Positions 26,724 through 37,001 of a stretch of 64,000 bases of DNA are shown piece by piece. Made by a program: the position numbers and the translations under genes. The notes under the pieces were generated by a model. The model did not search any database. It was not told the DNA's origin and saw nothing but the letters and a program-made list of their open reading frames with translations. This DNA comes from Pseudophaeobacter profundi. Its GTDB lineage: Bacteria; Pseudomonadota; Alphaproteobacteria; Rhodobacterales; Rhodobacteraceae. Position 1 is the stretch's first letter, and the number at the start of each line of letters is the position of its first letter. Location of the stretch: NCBI RefSeq assembly GCF_029697505.1, contig NZ_JARJEF010000002.1, positions 434,001 to 498,000 on the forward strand, written 5' to 3'.

Positions 26724-26807
26724 ATGCCTAACGTCAGCCTTAATTTCATGTGTCATGGATCCAATGCAGCGCATCCCGGCGCCGGATGATCGACTATTTT
26801 GGGCTTG

Positions 26808-26851
26808 GTGTCGCTGGGAGGTAGAGAAACCTCGCCGTTATTGAGCGACAC
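26808..26851. repeat. Nested hairpin upstream of the DUF4167 gene
   Basis: A perfect outer 8-bp stem, GTGTCGCT (26808-26815) with AGCGACAC (26844-26851), encloses an inner GAGGT/ACCTC stem (26818-26822 with 26829-26833). It lies 85-128 nt before the start codon. It could be an RNA leader element or part of the prmC 3' end. Confidence 0.4.
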
Positions 26852-26948
26852 TTTGAGTAACCACTTTCTACCGCCCCAGACAAGGGGCGCACCTCATATT
26901 TCCCACATTTTCTTTCAAAAATAGAAATTTTCGCAACAAAATGCCACT

Positions 26949-27788
26949 TTAGGCCTGCCTTTGGCCGGTAACAACGCGGTCGCGCCCATCCAGATCCGGC
27001 AGGATGCGCAGATCGACCAGGCCCGCGTCTTGCAGCAATTTCACCACTGCTTGGCCCTGAGTGGGGCCAATTTCAAGGCAGAGCCGCCCGCCTGGGCGCA
27101 GATGCGCCATCACCCTGGCAGCGATTGCGCGATATGCGCCCAAACCATCGCCGCCATCGGTCAACGCCATATCGGGCTCATGGCCGCGCACCTCGGGCGA
27201 CAGGCCTGCCATTTCGTCCAGGGCAATATAGGGCGGGTTAGCAGTGATCAGATCGAATTCACCACTGACATTGGCAAACCAGTCCGACTGCTGGATATCA
27301 ATGCGGGCCTCCACCCGGTGCAGCACCGCATTGGCGCTGGCCTGCAGACAGGCGGCCTCGCTCAGATCCACACCCAGCCCCGACGCGCGCGGATTTTCCG
27401 CCAGCAGCGTCACCAGAATGCAGCCAGAGCCAAGGCCAAGATCCAGCACCCGTTCAAACGGCTGCGACAGGGCCACCTCGATCAGGGTTTCAGTTTCCGG
27501 GCGCGGATCCAGCACATCTTTGGAAACTTTGAAACGGCGGCCATAAAATTCACGCTCGCCAATCAGATGCGACACCGGCACCCGAACCGCGCGCAGCGCT
27601 ATCAGTTGCTCGTAGCGGTCGGCCACCTCGGGGGAAAGTTCCTCTGGCGCGATCAGGGTGACGCGGCTGGCCTCTATGCGGGCGGCATGCGCTAGCAGAA
27701 TACGGGCATCGCGCGCCGGATCCTCTACCCCTGCGGCCCGTAGCCGCGCCGCCGCAGCGGCCATGGCCTGGGCAGCGGTGCCTTCCAT
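26949..27788 (-). CDS. prmC: Release-factor glutamine methyltransferase
   Basis: 279 residues from ATG 27788 (a GTG one codon earlier is possible). Methylates the Gln of the GGQ motif of release factors. Class I methyltransferase with VLDLGLGSGCILVTLL and the catalytic NPPY in ITANPPYIA. An N-terminal helical domain recognises the release factor (AAAARLRAAGVEDPARDARI). Its start overlaps the prfA stop (TGATG), giving coupled expression with its substrate. Confidence 0.96.
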   Translation of the reverse strand: MEGTAAQAMAAAAARLRAAGVEDPARDARILLAHAARIEASRVTLIAPEELSPEVADRYEQLIALRAVRVPVSHLIGEREFYGRRFKVSKDVLDPRPETETLIEVALSQPFERVLDLGLGSGCILVTLLAENPRASGLGVDLSEAACLQASANAVLHRVEARIDIQQSDWFANVSGEFDLITANPPYIALDEMAGLSPEVRGHEPDMALTDGGDGLGAYRAIAARVMAHLRPGGRLCLEIGPTQGQAVVKLLQDAGLVDLRILPDLDGRDRVVTGQRQA

Positions 27789-28843
27789 CACTGCCCCATC
27801 TCAGCCAAGAGCCGCGCCTGATTGTCTGCCGTCAGCGCGTCGATAATTTCATCAAGATCCCCCTGAAGGATTTGATCCAGCTTATAAAGGGTAAGGTTGA
27901 TCCGATGGTCAGACATCCGCCCCTGGGGGAAGTTATAGGTGCGGATCCGTTCCGACCGATCCCCCGAACCGACCTGGCTGGCGCGATCAGCGGATCGTTC
28001 GCCATCAATGCGCTGGCGCTCCAGATCATAAAGCCGAGCGCGCAGAACCTGCATCGCAATCTCGCGGTTTCGATGCTGCGATTTCTCGGCGCTCACCACC
28101 ATGACGCCGGTGGGAATATGGGTGATACGCACCGCAGAATCGGTGGTATTGACGTGCTGCCCCCCCGAGCCAGAGGCGCGCATGGTATCAATACGAATGT
28201 CACCAGGGTCGATCATCACATCGACCTCCTGGGCTTCGGGCAGCACCGCCACGGTGGCCGCCGAGGTGTGAATCCGGCCACCGCTTTCGGTGACGGGCAC
28301 CCGCTGCACCCGGTGGACGCCGCTTTCGTATTTCATCCGGGCAAAGACGTTTTCGCCTTTGATATGGGCCACCACTTCCTTGATGCCGCCCAGTTCGGTG
28401 GCCTGTTCTTCGATAATATCGAACTTCCAGCCGCGCGCCTCGGCGTAGCGCTGGTACATCCGCAGCAAATCACCGGCAAAAAGCGCGGCCTCGTCGCCAC
28501 CGGTGCCGGGGCGAATTTCCAGCATGGCCGGGCGGGTATCGGCTTCATCCTTGGGCAAGAGCGCCAGCTGCAGCGCCTGCTCTGCCTCGGGCAGTGCCGC
28601 CTGCAGGCTGGGGATTTCTTCTTCCGCCAGTTCCTTCATATCCGGATCCGCCAGCATTGCTTTGGCGTCGTCCAGATCTGTCAGCAACTGGCGATAGGCG
28701 GTGATCTGTTCGGCCACTGGCTTGATCTCGGAATACTCCCGCGCCAGGTTGGCGATCTCGGCACCGCTTGCCCCCTCTGCCATAGCGGCTTCAAGATACT
28801 GAAACCGTTGCAGGATCTGCTCTAGCCGCTCTTCGGGGATCAT
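27788..28843 (-). CDS. prfA: Peptide chain release factor 1
   Basis: 351 residues from ATG 28843. Terminates at UAA and UAG. The GGQ loop reads [17 protein letters not shown], with the surrounding peptidyl-hydrolase domain [20 protein letters not shown]; the class I anticodon-like tripeptide lies in the [19 protein letters not shown] region. First gene of the prfA-prmC operon and divergent from the small secreted protein. Confidence 0.97.
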   Translation of the reverse strand: MIPEERLEQILQRFQYLEAAMAEGASGAEIANLAREYSEIKPVAEQITAYRQLLTDLDDAKAMLADPDMKELAEEEIPSLQAALPEAEQALQLALLPKDEADTRPAMLEIRPGTGGDEAALFAGDLLRMYQRYAEARGWKFDIIEEQATELGGIKEVVAHIKGENVFARMKYESGVHRVQRVPVTESGGRIHTSAATVAVLPEAQEVDVMIDPGDIRIDTMRASGSGGQHVNTTDSAVRITHIPTGVMVVSAEKSQHRNREIAMQVLRARLYDLERQRIDGERSADRASQVGSGDRSERIRTYNFPQGRMSDHRINLTLYKLDQILQGDLDEIIDALTADNQARLLAEMGQ

Positions 28844-28880
28844 CCGTGTCTCATCCTCTTTGGGGTATCGTCCTGCCGCT

Positions 28881-28910
28881 TTGGCATAAAGATCTCTTCT
28901 GTGATATGCT
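28881..28910 (+). promoter_or_regulatory. Promoter of the small secreted protein (leaderless transcript candidate)
   Basis: TTGGCA (28881-28886) and TATGCT (28905-28910) are 18 bp apart. The expected transcription start (about 28917) coincides with the ATG, and no purine-rich ribosome site precedes it. Confidence 0.5.
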
Positions 28911-28916
28911 AGCCGC

Positions 28917-29231
28917 ATGCAACATGCCAGTGCCCTTATCGCATTCCTGTTCACCTGCCTTGCCCTCCCCGCGTTTGCGGATGTTCAGGGGCCAGGCGGC
29001 ACGGTTATTGATTGCTACTGTACCGACAAAAGCGGCGCCAGGGTTGAGCTGGGCGAACTACGTTGCCTGAACGTAGATGGGCGCCGATTCATGGCCCAGT
29101 GCCAGATGTCGCTAAACGTGCCGATGTGGCGCGAGGTGCAGGCGAACTGCCTCTCGGCGAGCCTGTCGGGTTCTGCACGCAAAACCGCAGTGCAACACAC
29201 TGCTCCGCGTGGGGCGCTGCCCGCCCTGTAG
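28917..29231 (+). CDS. Small secreted cysteine-containing protein of unknown function
   Basis: 104 residues. Residues 1-22 form a signal peptide ([14 protein letters not shown] with cleavage before DVQG). The mature domain has five cysteines, in [22 protein letters not shown] and ANCLS, so disulfides are likely after export, with one cysteine left over or paired between chains. After about residue 80 the sequence is Ser/Ala/Arg-rich. I do not recognise a family. No ribosome site is visible and the -10 lies so close that the message may be leaderless. Divergent from prfA. Confidence 0.7.
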   Translation: MQHASALIAFLFTCLALPAFADVQGPGGTVIDCYCTDKSGARVELGELRCLNVDGRRFMAQCQMSLNVPMWREVQANCLSASLSGSARKTAVQHTAPRGALPAL

Positions 29232-29256
29232 CATAACGGCTGCGACAACCGGGCAA

Positions 29257-29425
29257 CTAGGCGGCGCGCGCCGCGAACAGGCTGAAACCACCGCCGGATC
29301 AAGGCCCAGCCCCCGGCTGGCAACAAGCCAAAGCATGGTGCCAGCCAGCGTGGCCACCAGGTTTTATGCGGCAAGAATATGCGAAATCAGACGCGTAGGC
29401 CCAGCGGCGTGACTGCAAATAAATG
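29257..29425 (-). pseudogene. Possible frameshifted remnant of a membrane-protein C-terminus
   Basis: Minus-strand reading shows GPTRLISHILAA then a stop, a hydrophobic LVATLAGTMLWLVASRGLGL in the same frame after the stop, and GGGFSLFAARAA-stop one frame away. Together these look like the tail of a membrane protein broken by a stop and a frameshift. It sits directly downstream of the DUF1499 gene. The evidence is composition only; it could be chance. Confidence 0.2.
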
Positions 29426-29434
29426 CGACAGGCT

Positions 29435-29857
29435 CTAGTCTGCAAGCTTGGGCATCAAGGACAGCCAGGCGTCAATCCGCGCCTTGTTGACGCCAAGATC
29501 AGAACGGCCAAACCGCAGCCGGGCATAGACCTTGAGCAGATCGCCATCCTGGCGTGCCGTGGTATAATCGGGAAAGCCGATGACCTTGGTACGGGTCACA
29601 TAGGTCGCCTGCCCGTCCTCGACCGATCCGGACAGCAGATTGGTGCGCGCCGCGCCCGAGGCAATTCGATCAAACTGGCGCAGCCCATCCGGCCCCGTAC
29701 GCACCACCCGAAACACCCCGCCGCGAAATTCCTTGTCTTCGGTCAGTTCTGGCTGGGTGTTCCAATCAAAAGGATCAACCGGGGCCAGCCTGATAAAGCC
29801 CACAATAACCACGGCTGCGGCCAACAACACCCAAGCCAGTATCATGATCCTACCCAT
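29435..29857 (-). CDS. DUF1499 family membrane-anchored protein
   Basis: 140 residues. A single N-terminal helix (ILAWVLLAAAVVIVGFIRL) anchors a domain with the DUF1499 pattern: VFRVVRTGPDGLRQFDRIA, TYVTRTKVIGFPDYTTAR, LKVYARLRFGRSDLGVNKAR. The family is widespread in proteobacteria and plants and has no established function. It lies 57 bp downstream of the ureohydrolase gene, in the same direction, so co-transcription is possible. Confidence 0.85.
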   Translation of the reverse strand: MGRIMILAWVLLAAAVVIVGFIRLAPVDPFDWNTQPELTEDKEFRGGVFRVVRTGPDGLRQFDRIASGAARTNLLSGSVEDGQATYVTRTKVIGFPDYTTARQDGDLLKVYARLRFGRSDLGVNKARIDAWLSLMPKLAD

Positions 29858-29914
29858 CGCGGCCCCGCCCCCTTGCCTGATGTGCCCCCCAATGGATGGG
29901 CCATGCGCAGCAGC

Positions 29915-30862
29915 TTAGCGTGATTTCACACCAGGAAGAACGCACATCATCTCATACAGCAAATTCGCCGCAGTCAGCGCGGTATTCCCCGAGGGATCAT
30001 AGGGCGGCGAAACCTCGACGAGGTCGCAGCCGACAATGTTCAGCCCCTTCATGGCGCGGATCAGTTCCAGCGCCTGGGGCGTGGTCAGCCCGCCTATCTC
30101 TGGTGTGCCGGTGCCGGGCGCATAGGCCGGATCAAGGCTGTCGATATCATAAGAAATATAAACCGGGCGATTGCCGATATCGCGGCGAATCTCAGCGCCC
30201 ATATTGTGCAGTTGTCGCCCCCAAAGTTCTTGTGCCGGGAAATGCTGAAAGCCCCAGCCCTGTGCCTCGGTGAAATCATTCGCACCATAGCCAGTGCCGC
30301 GAATGCCGATCTGATAGGTTTTATCCGCGACAATCAGCCCTTCCTCATAGGCGCGGCGAAACACCGTACCATGGGTTTCTCGCTCACCGAACATATCGTC
30401 GTTCACATCCGCATGGGCATCGATATGCACCAGGGCAACGGGGCCGTATTTGGCCGCAATCGCCCGCAGGATCGGCAGGGTGATCGAATGATCGCCCCCC
30501 ATGGCCATCGGGATCACTCCGCCCGCCAGGATGGCATTGTAGCTGTCTTCGATGATGCGCAGCGATTCCTTCAGCGAGAAGGTATTGATTGCCAGATCGC
30601 CGATATCCCCGGCATTCAGGCTGTCAAACGGTGCCGCCCCTGTCGCCATGTTATAGGGGCGCAGCATCGCGCTTTCGGCGCGGATCTGTTTCGGGCCAAA
30701 ACGGGTGCCAGAACGCCAGGAGGTTCCAATATCGATCGGCACCCCCAGAAAGGCCACATCCAAGCCATCAAGCGAGGTTGCCTGCGGCAGCCGCATAAAG
30801 GTGCTCGGTCCGGAAAACCGCGCCAGATCATTGCCACTAATCGGTTGATTAAACTCAGCCAT
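29915..30862 (-). CDS. Ureohydrolase, guanidinobutyrase/guanidinopropionase-like
   Basis: 315 residues. All manganese ligands are present: MGGDHSITLP, HIDAHADVNDD and YDIDSLDPAYAPGTGTPE. The loop after the second motif, MFGERETHGTVFRRA, matches described guanidinobutyrase and guanidinopropionase enzymes rather than the agmatinase loop of its neighbour, so an omega-guanidino acid is the better substrate guess. Hydrolyses the guanidino group to urea plus an amine. Overlaps the upstream agmatinase by 8 nt. Commonly annotated as agmatinase SpeB, which I consider less specific. Confidence 0.85.
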   Translation of the reverse strand: MAEFNQPISGNDLARFSGPSTFMRLPQATSLDGLDVAFLGVPIDIGTSWRSGTRFGPKQIRAESAMLRPYNMATGAAPFDSLNAGDIGDLAINTFSLKESLRIIEDSYNAILAGGVIPMAMGGDHSITLPILRAIAAKYGPVALVHIDAHADVNDDMFGERETHGTVFRRAYEEGLIVADKTYQIGIRGTGYGANDFTEAQGWGFQHFPAQELWGRQLHNMGAEIRRDIGNRPVYISYDIDSLDPAYAPGTGTPEIGGLTTPQALELIRAMKGLNIVGCDLVEVSPPYDPSGNTALTAANLLYEMMCVLPGVKSR

Positions 30863-31823
30863 TTTCTCTCATATTCCAGCCCAGAAGGCAGATAATTTCC
30901 ATTGCCACATGCGCCCCGGCCACTGCGGTCGCCCCTGTGGTATCAAATAGAGGCGAAACCTCCACCACGTCGCCGCCCTTGATATTGATCCCTGCGATCT
31001 CGCGCAAGATGCGCGCCGCCTGGGCCGAGGTCAGCCCGCCCCAAACGGGGGTGCCGGTGCCGGGGGCATAGGCTGGGTCCAGCCCGTCGATGTCAAAGCT
31101 AAGATAGGTCGGCTTGTCCCCGACGATCGCCTTGATCCGGGCTGCGGTCTCAACCGGGCCAATCTCGTGGACGGTGGGCGCATCAATGATGTTGACCCCA
31201 AGCGTATCCTCGACCGTGGTGCGAATGCCCACCTGCACCGAGGTGGCCGGATCGACAATGCCCGATTTCACCGCCTTGTAGAACATGGTGCCGTGGTCGA
31301 CGCGGTCAAAATCATCATCCGGCCAGGTATCGGGGTGGGCATCGAACTGCACCAGCGATAGCGGGCCGTATTTTTCGGCATAGGCTTGCAGGATCGGAAA
31401 GCTGATATAGTGATCGCCCCCCAGCGTCACCGAGGCAGTATCAGTGGCCAGAATGCCGCGAATATGATCACGTAGCGCATCCGGAAAGGCCGCGACATTT
31501 GCATAGTCAAAGGCCAGATCGCCATAATCGGCAATCGCCAGTTCGCTTAAGGGATCATAGCCCCAGCCATAGGGCGGATCAAAAGGTTGCAGGCTAGAGG
31601 CCTCGCGGATGGCGCGCGGGCCAAGACGGGTGCCCGGGCGGTTGGTCACCGCCTGATCAAAGGGGACGCCGGTGATGGCAATATCAGCATGCGTCAGGTC
31701 TTTGGTATAGCTGCGGCGCAGAAAGGACAGCGCCCCGCCAAAACTGTTCTCAAAGCTGAGCCCCTTGAGATCATCACGTGTGAATGCCTGATCCACCTGC
31801 GTTTTTGCGTCTTCCAGTGCCAT
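30855..31823 (-). CDS. speB: Agmatinase
   Basis: 322 residues. Metal motifs LGGDHYISFPI, QFDAHPDTWPDDDF and SFDIDGLDPAYAPGTGTP; the DHGTMFYKAVKSGIVDP loop is close to enteric SpeB, so agmatine hydrolysis to putrescine plus urea is likely. Begins MALEDAKTQVDQAFT, with AGGGA upstream. It is the first gene of a pair with an unlike paralogue, overlapped by 8 nt. The two could form mixed oligomers, though nothing in the sequence proves it. Confidence 0.87.
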   Translation of the reverse strand: MALEDAKTQVDQAFTRDDLKGLSFENSFGGALSFLRRSYTKDLTHADIAITGVPFDQAVTNRPGTRLGPRAIREASSLQPFDPPYGWGYDPLSELAIADYGDLAFDYANVAAFPDALRDHIRGILATDTASVTLGGDHYISFPILQAYAEKYGPLSLVQFDAHPDTWPDDDFDRVDHGTMFYKAVKSGIVDPATSVQVGIRTTVEDTLGVNIIDAPTVHEIGPVETAARIKAIVGDKPTYLSFDIDGLDPAYAPGTGTPVWGGLTSAQAARILREIAGINIKGGDVVEVSPLFDTTGATAVAGAHVAMEIICLLGWNMRENG

Positions 31824-31921
31824 GGGTCTATCCCTCTTGCAGCCGCCTGCCCGGCGTCAAATCCGTGCGAAACGAGGCACGATGCTTGCGTGATCCCCAA
31901 AGGCAGGCATAATTTGATCAT

Positions 31922-31954
31922 ATTATAGGGCGGAAATAGCTGCTTTTTCCGCCC
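31922..31954 (-). terminator. Terminator after the M20 amidohydrolase, next to a TATAAT
   Basis: A 9-bp stem, GGGCGGAAA (31928-31936) with TTTCCGCCC (31946-31954), lies 20 bp after the stop of the gene at 31975. On the minus strand it is followed by TATAAT (31922-31927), which may be the -10 of speB rather than a T-run. Confidence 0.5.
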
Positions 31955-31974
31955 CTGTCACCTTTTTCCGTAGA

Positions 31975-33138
31975 TCAGCGCAATGGCAACGCCCGTTCCA
32001 CCAGCCGGGCAAAGAACGAAGCCCCCACCGGCGCAATGTCGTCGTTGAAATTATACTTGGGGTGGTGCAGTCCGGCGCCTTCGCCCTGACCAAGGAACAG
32101 ATAGGCGCCGGGACGGGCCTTCAGCATGTAAGAGAAATCTTCGGCACCCATTTCGCGCTCGCCGTCTGGTTCGACGTTTTCAGCGCCTGAAATCTCGGCC
32201 GCCACGTCAGCGGCAAAGGCGGCCTTATCGGCATGGTTGACGGTCGCAGGATAGCCAAGTTCATAGTCCAGCGCGGCGGTGACGCCATAGCTGGCCGCCT
32301 GGCCTGCCACGATTTCCTCCATCCGGCGCATCACCATTTTCTGCACCTCCGGGTTAAAGCTGCGCACCGTGCCATTGATATAGGCGGTATCGGGGATCAC
32401 ATTGTCCACCGTGCCGGTGTGGATCTGCGTGACCGAAACCACCAGGTCTTCCAATGTGTGATGATTGCGGCTGATGATGGTCTGAATCGCCTGGGCAATG
32501 CCACAGGCTGCCATCACCGGATCACGGGTTTCATGCGGCATCGCGCCATGACCGCCCACCCCCTGGATATTGATATGAAAGGTATCAACCGCCGCCATCA
32601 GTGCGCCGGGCGCGGTCAAAAAGGTGCCCACAGGCAGGCCGGGGGCATTGTGCAGTGCATAGACCTCCTGAATGTCGAACCGATCCATGATGCCTTCTTC
32701 CACCATGATGCGGGCACCACCGATGGCCTCTTCGGCGGGCTGGAAGATCAGCGCCACCCGGCCGGCAAAATTGCGCGTCTCGGCCAGATATTTCGCCGCC
32801 CCCAGCAGCATGGTTGTATGGCCGTCATGGCCACAGGCATGCATGTTGCCCGCATGTTGCGAAACATAGTCTACGCTGGTTTCTTCCGGGATCGGCAGCG
32901 CATCCATATCCGCACGCAGGCCAATGGTCCCCCCCGGCCCCTGGCCATTGATGATGGCCACCATGCCCGAGGTGGCAATGCCCTCGTGCAGCTCATCCAC
33001 GCCAATCTCGCGCAGGCGTTCGGCCACATAGGCCGCAGTTTTGGGCAGATCCAGCGCCAGTTCGGGGATCTGGTGCAGATGCTGACGCCATGTCTTCATC
33101 TCTGTCGCGTAATCAGCAATGCGGTTCACAACCGGCAT
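31975..33138 (-). CDS. M20 aminoacylase/amidohydrolase (hippurate hydrolase type)
   Basis: 387 residues. Metal-binding residues are in NMHACGHDGHTTMLL and IFQPAEEAIGGA; the dimerisation insert reads HINIQGVGGHGAMPHE; the last ligand is in LGQGEGAGLHHPKYN. The family cleaves N-acyl amino acids, hippurate or indoleacetyl conjugates in the cytosol; the exact substrate is not readable. CACAGGAG precedes the start. Lies upstream of the ureohydrolase pair, separated by a hairpin, and divergent from mazG. Confidence 0.9.
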   Translation of the reverse strand: MPVVNRIADYATEMKTWRQHLHQIPELALDLPKTAAYVAERLREIGVDELHEGIATSGMVAIINGQGPGGTIGLRADMDALPIPEETSVDYVSQHAGNMHACGHDGHTTMLLGAAKYLAETRNFAGRVALIFQPAEEAIGGARIMVEEGIMDRFDIQEVYALHNAPGLPVGTFLTAPGALMAAVDTFHINIQGVGGHGAMPHETRDPVMAACGIAQAIQTIISRNHHTLEDLVVSVTQIHTGTVDNVIPDTAYINGTVRSFNPEVQKMVMRRMEEIVAGQAASYGVTAALDYELGYPATVNHADKAAFAADVAAEISGAENVEPDGEREMGAEDFSYMLKARPGAYLFLGQGEGAGLHHPKYNFNDDIAPVGASFFARLVERALPLR

Positions 33139-33201
33139 GGGGTGGACTCCTGTGTGAGACTCGGGATTGATGCATCAGACACTGGAACAAGAGCCGCCGC
33201 A

Positions 33202-34059
33202 ATGCCTGACACACCGCTACCGCCCCCCTATGACCCTGCGCTGATCCACAACGAAAGCGCTGGAATAGAACGACTTCTGGAGATCATGCAAGCCCTTCGC
33301 AACCCCGATCACGGCTGCCCCTGGGATATCGAGCAGGATTTTGCATCCATTGCGCCCTATACCATCGAAGAGGCCTATGAGGTCGCCGATGCGATCGAGC
33401 GCAAGGCCTGGGATGAACTGAAGGGAGAGCTGGGCGATTTGCTATTCCAATCAGTGTTTCACGCCCAGATGGCCGCCGAGGCTGGGCATTTCAGCTTTCA
33501 GGATGTGGTGACCACCATGTCGAACAAAATGGTCTCGCGACATCCGCATGTTTTTGGCGATGAGAATCGCGACAAAAGCCCCGAACAGCAGACAGCCGAC
33601 TGGGAAGCGATCAAGGCAGCCGAGCGCGCCGGGCAGAAGCAGGATGGCACGCTTGACGGGGTGGCCGTGGGGCTACCGGCTCTGCTGCGTGCCTATAAAC
33701 TGCAAAAACGCGCCGCCCGTGTGGGCTTTGACTGGCCGGTGATTGATGATGTCATCGCCAAGATCGCCGAAGAAAGCGCCGAACTGGCTGAGGCCCGCGC
33801 CGAGCTGAGCCAGGTTGAGGTCGAGGAAGAGTTTGGCGATCTGATGTTTGTCATGGCCAATCTGGGCCGCCACCTGGGCGTCGAACCCGAGGCCGCGCTT
33901 CGCAAAGCCAATGCCAAATTCATCCGCCGCTTTGAAGGCGTCGAGAGCAAGCTGGCCGCCAAAGGCAAAACCCCAGGCGATAGCGATCTGGCTGAAATGG
34001 ATCTGCTCTGGGATGCGGTGAAACGCGATGAACGTGCTGCAATCCCTGAAAGCGATTGA
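33202..34059 (+). CDS. mazG: Nucleoside triphosphate pyrophosphohydrolase
   Basis: 285 residues from ATG 33202. Two MazG repeats: the first has PWDIEQDFASIAPYTIEEAYEVADAI with the EExxE metal motif, the second DDVIAKIAEESAELAEARAE and EEEFGDLMFVMANLGRHLG. Hydrolyses NTPs and damaged dNTPs to monophosphates and pyrophosphate, and lowers ppGpp indirectly in E. coli. The open frame extends far upstream antisense to the M20 gene, which is not coding. Confidence 0.95.
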   Translation: MPDTPLPPPYDPALIHNESAGIERLLEIMQALRNPDHGCPWDIEQDFASIAPYTIEEAYEVADAIERKAWDELKGELGDLLFQSVFHAQMAAEAGHFSFQDVVTTMSNKMVSRHPHVFGDENRDKSPEQQTADWEAIKAAERAGQKQDGTLDGVAVGLPALLRAYKLQKRAARVGFDWPVIDDVIAKIAEESAELAEARAELSQVEVEEEFGDLMFVMANLGRHLGVEPEAALRKANAKFIRRFEGVESKLAAKGKTPGDSDLAEMDLLWDAVKRDERAAIPESD

Positions 34060-34151
34060 AGAAATACCGTATTCCACGTGACAACCGCTGCACTGGACAA
34101 TCCCCAGCCAGACTGCAAGGCTGGTAGCTTGAAATTCAGGACAGATCCCTC

Positions 34152-35102
34152 ATGACCAGCACATCGCCTCGTAAAATCATCATCGACACCGATCCGGGCC
34201 AGGATGATGCCATCGCGATCCTGCTGGCGCTTGCCAGCCCAGAGGAGCTGGATCTGCTGGGCATCACCTGCGTGGCAGGCAATGTGCCGCTGGCGCGCAC
34301 CCAAACCAATGCCCGCATCATCTGCGAGGTGGCAGGCCACCCCGAAGTCAAGGTCTTTGCCGGCCGTGACGCCCCCCTGTCGCGCCCTCTCGTCACCGCC
34401 GAAGCGGTGCATGGCAAGACCGGGCTGGATGGGCCTGAACTGTTTGACCCCAGGATGCCACTACAAACCCAACCTGGCGTTGACTTCATCATCGACAGCC
34501 TGCGCCAGGAACCAACCGGCACGGTCACTCTGTGTCCGCTGGGCCCACTGACCAATATCGCCGCCGCCTTTCAGGAAGCGCCCGATATCGTGGACCGGGT
34601 GCAAGAAATCGTGCTGATGGGCGGCGCCTATTTTGAGGTGGGAAACATCACCCCCGCCGCTGAATTCAACATCTATGTTGACCCGGAAGCCGCTGATATC
34701 GTGATGAAGTCCGGCGTGAAAATCACCATGATGCCACTGGATGTCACCCATAAGGCGCTGATCACCCGCCCGCGCATCGACGCGCTGCTCGCGCTGAACA
34801 GTCGGGTTGGCCAGTTTGCCGCCGAAATGCTCGACTTCTTTGAACGGTTCGATATGGAAAAATACGGCTCCGAAGGTGGCCCGCTGCACGACCCCTGCGT
34901 GATCGCCTATCTCATCCAGCCCGATCTGTTCAACGGGCGCCAGATCAATGTCGAGATCGAAACCCAGTCAGACCTGACCCTGGGCATGACTGTGGCCGAT
35001 TGGTGGCGGGTGACGGATCGCCCGCAAAATGCACTGTTCATTGGTGATGTCGATGCCGACGGATTCTTTTCGCTGATCACCCAGAGACTGGCCAGACTAT
35101 GA
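34152..35102 (+). CDS. Inosine-uridine type nucleoside hydrolase
   Basis: 316 residues. Calcium-binding DTDPGQDDAIAILLAL at residues 12-27 is the family fingerprint; GPLTNIAAAF, MGGAYFEVGNITPAAEFN and the late HDPCVIAYLI with the general-acid His follow. Releases the base from nucleosides for salvage. Base preference (purine, pyrimidine or both) cannot be told. Followed by a GNAT gene overlapping by 4 nt. Confidence 0.93.
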   Translation: MTSTSPRKIIIDTDPGQDDAIAILLALASPEELDLLGITCVAGNVPLARTQTNARIICEVAGHPEVKVFAGRDAPLSRPLVTAEAVHGKTGLDGPELFDPRMPLQTQPGVDFIIDSLRQEPTGTVTLCPLGPLTNIAAAFQEAPDIVDRVQEIVLMGGAYFEVGNITPAAEFNIYVDPEAADIVMKSGVKITMMPLDVTHKALITRPRIDALLALNSRVGQFAAEMLDFFERFDMEKYGSEGGPLHDPCVIAYLIQPDLFNGRQINVEIETQSDLTLGMTVADWWRVTDRPQNALFIGDVDADGFFSLITQRLARL

Positions 35103-35548
35103 GCGCCGCACTGCATCTGGCCCGCCCCGAGGATCAAGAGAAGCTGTTACCCATGGTGGCCGCCTTTCACGCCGAGGCCGGGTTGGACACCAGCCCCGCG
35201 CAGCGCGAGGCAGGCATCGTGCCTTTGTTGGCGGGCATGCCCTACGGGGCGGTTTATATCATTGGCCCCACCCGCGCGCCGATTGGCTATATCGTCGTCA
35301 CCTTTGGCTGGTCGGTGGAATTTGGCGGCATGGATGGCTTTGTCGATGAAATCTACATCCGCCCGGCCGTGCGCGGCCGTGGCCTTGCCACCGAGGTGCT
35401 GATCGAGCTGCCAAAAACCCTTGGCGCAGCCGGGGTCAAGGCGCTGCACCTGGAGGTAGACCGGCAGGATGAAAAGACTCAGAGGCTGTACCAGCGCACC
35501 CGGTTTGAACCGCGCGACCAATATATGCTGATGACCAAGGTACTGTAG
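35099..35548 (+). CDS. GNAT family N-acetyltransferase
   Basis: 149 residues. Acetyl-CoA site is VRGRGLATEVLIEL (the R/QxxGxG/A loop), preceded by the FVDEIYIRPA strand; C-terminal LYQRTRFEPRDQYMLMTK. Substrate is unknown. The ATG overlaps the nucleoside hydrolase stop, so the two are coupled. Confidence 0.88.
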   Translation: MSAALHLARPEDQEKLLPMVAAFHAEAGLDTSPAQREAGIVPLLAGMPYGAVYIIGPTRAPIGYIVVTFGWSVEFGGMDGFVDEIYIRPAVRGRGLATEVLIELPKTLGAAGVKALHLEVDRQDEKTQRLYQRTRFEPRDQYMLMTKVL

Positions 35549-35598
35549 CCCCCCTGATCACCGCGCCGCGCGGGCAATCAGACATTCGCAGAAAACGA

Positions 35599-35630
35599 CA
35601 AAGGCCCCGAATTTTCGGGGCCTTTGATTT
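35599..35630. terminator. Terminator between the GNAT gene and enolase
   Basis: CAAAGGCCCCG (35599-35609) pairs with CGGGGCCTTTG (35616-35626) with A-T extension, 11-12 bp, T-rich on the plus strand after it; it is placed to end both converging transcripts. Confidence 0.85.
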
Positions 35631-35652
35631 GGCGGCGCGTTACTTTTACGCC

Positions 35653-36993
<1,341 letters not shown>

Positions 36994-37001
36994 CAGCTCT
37001 C

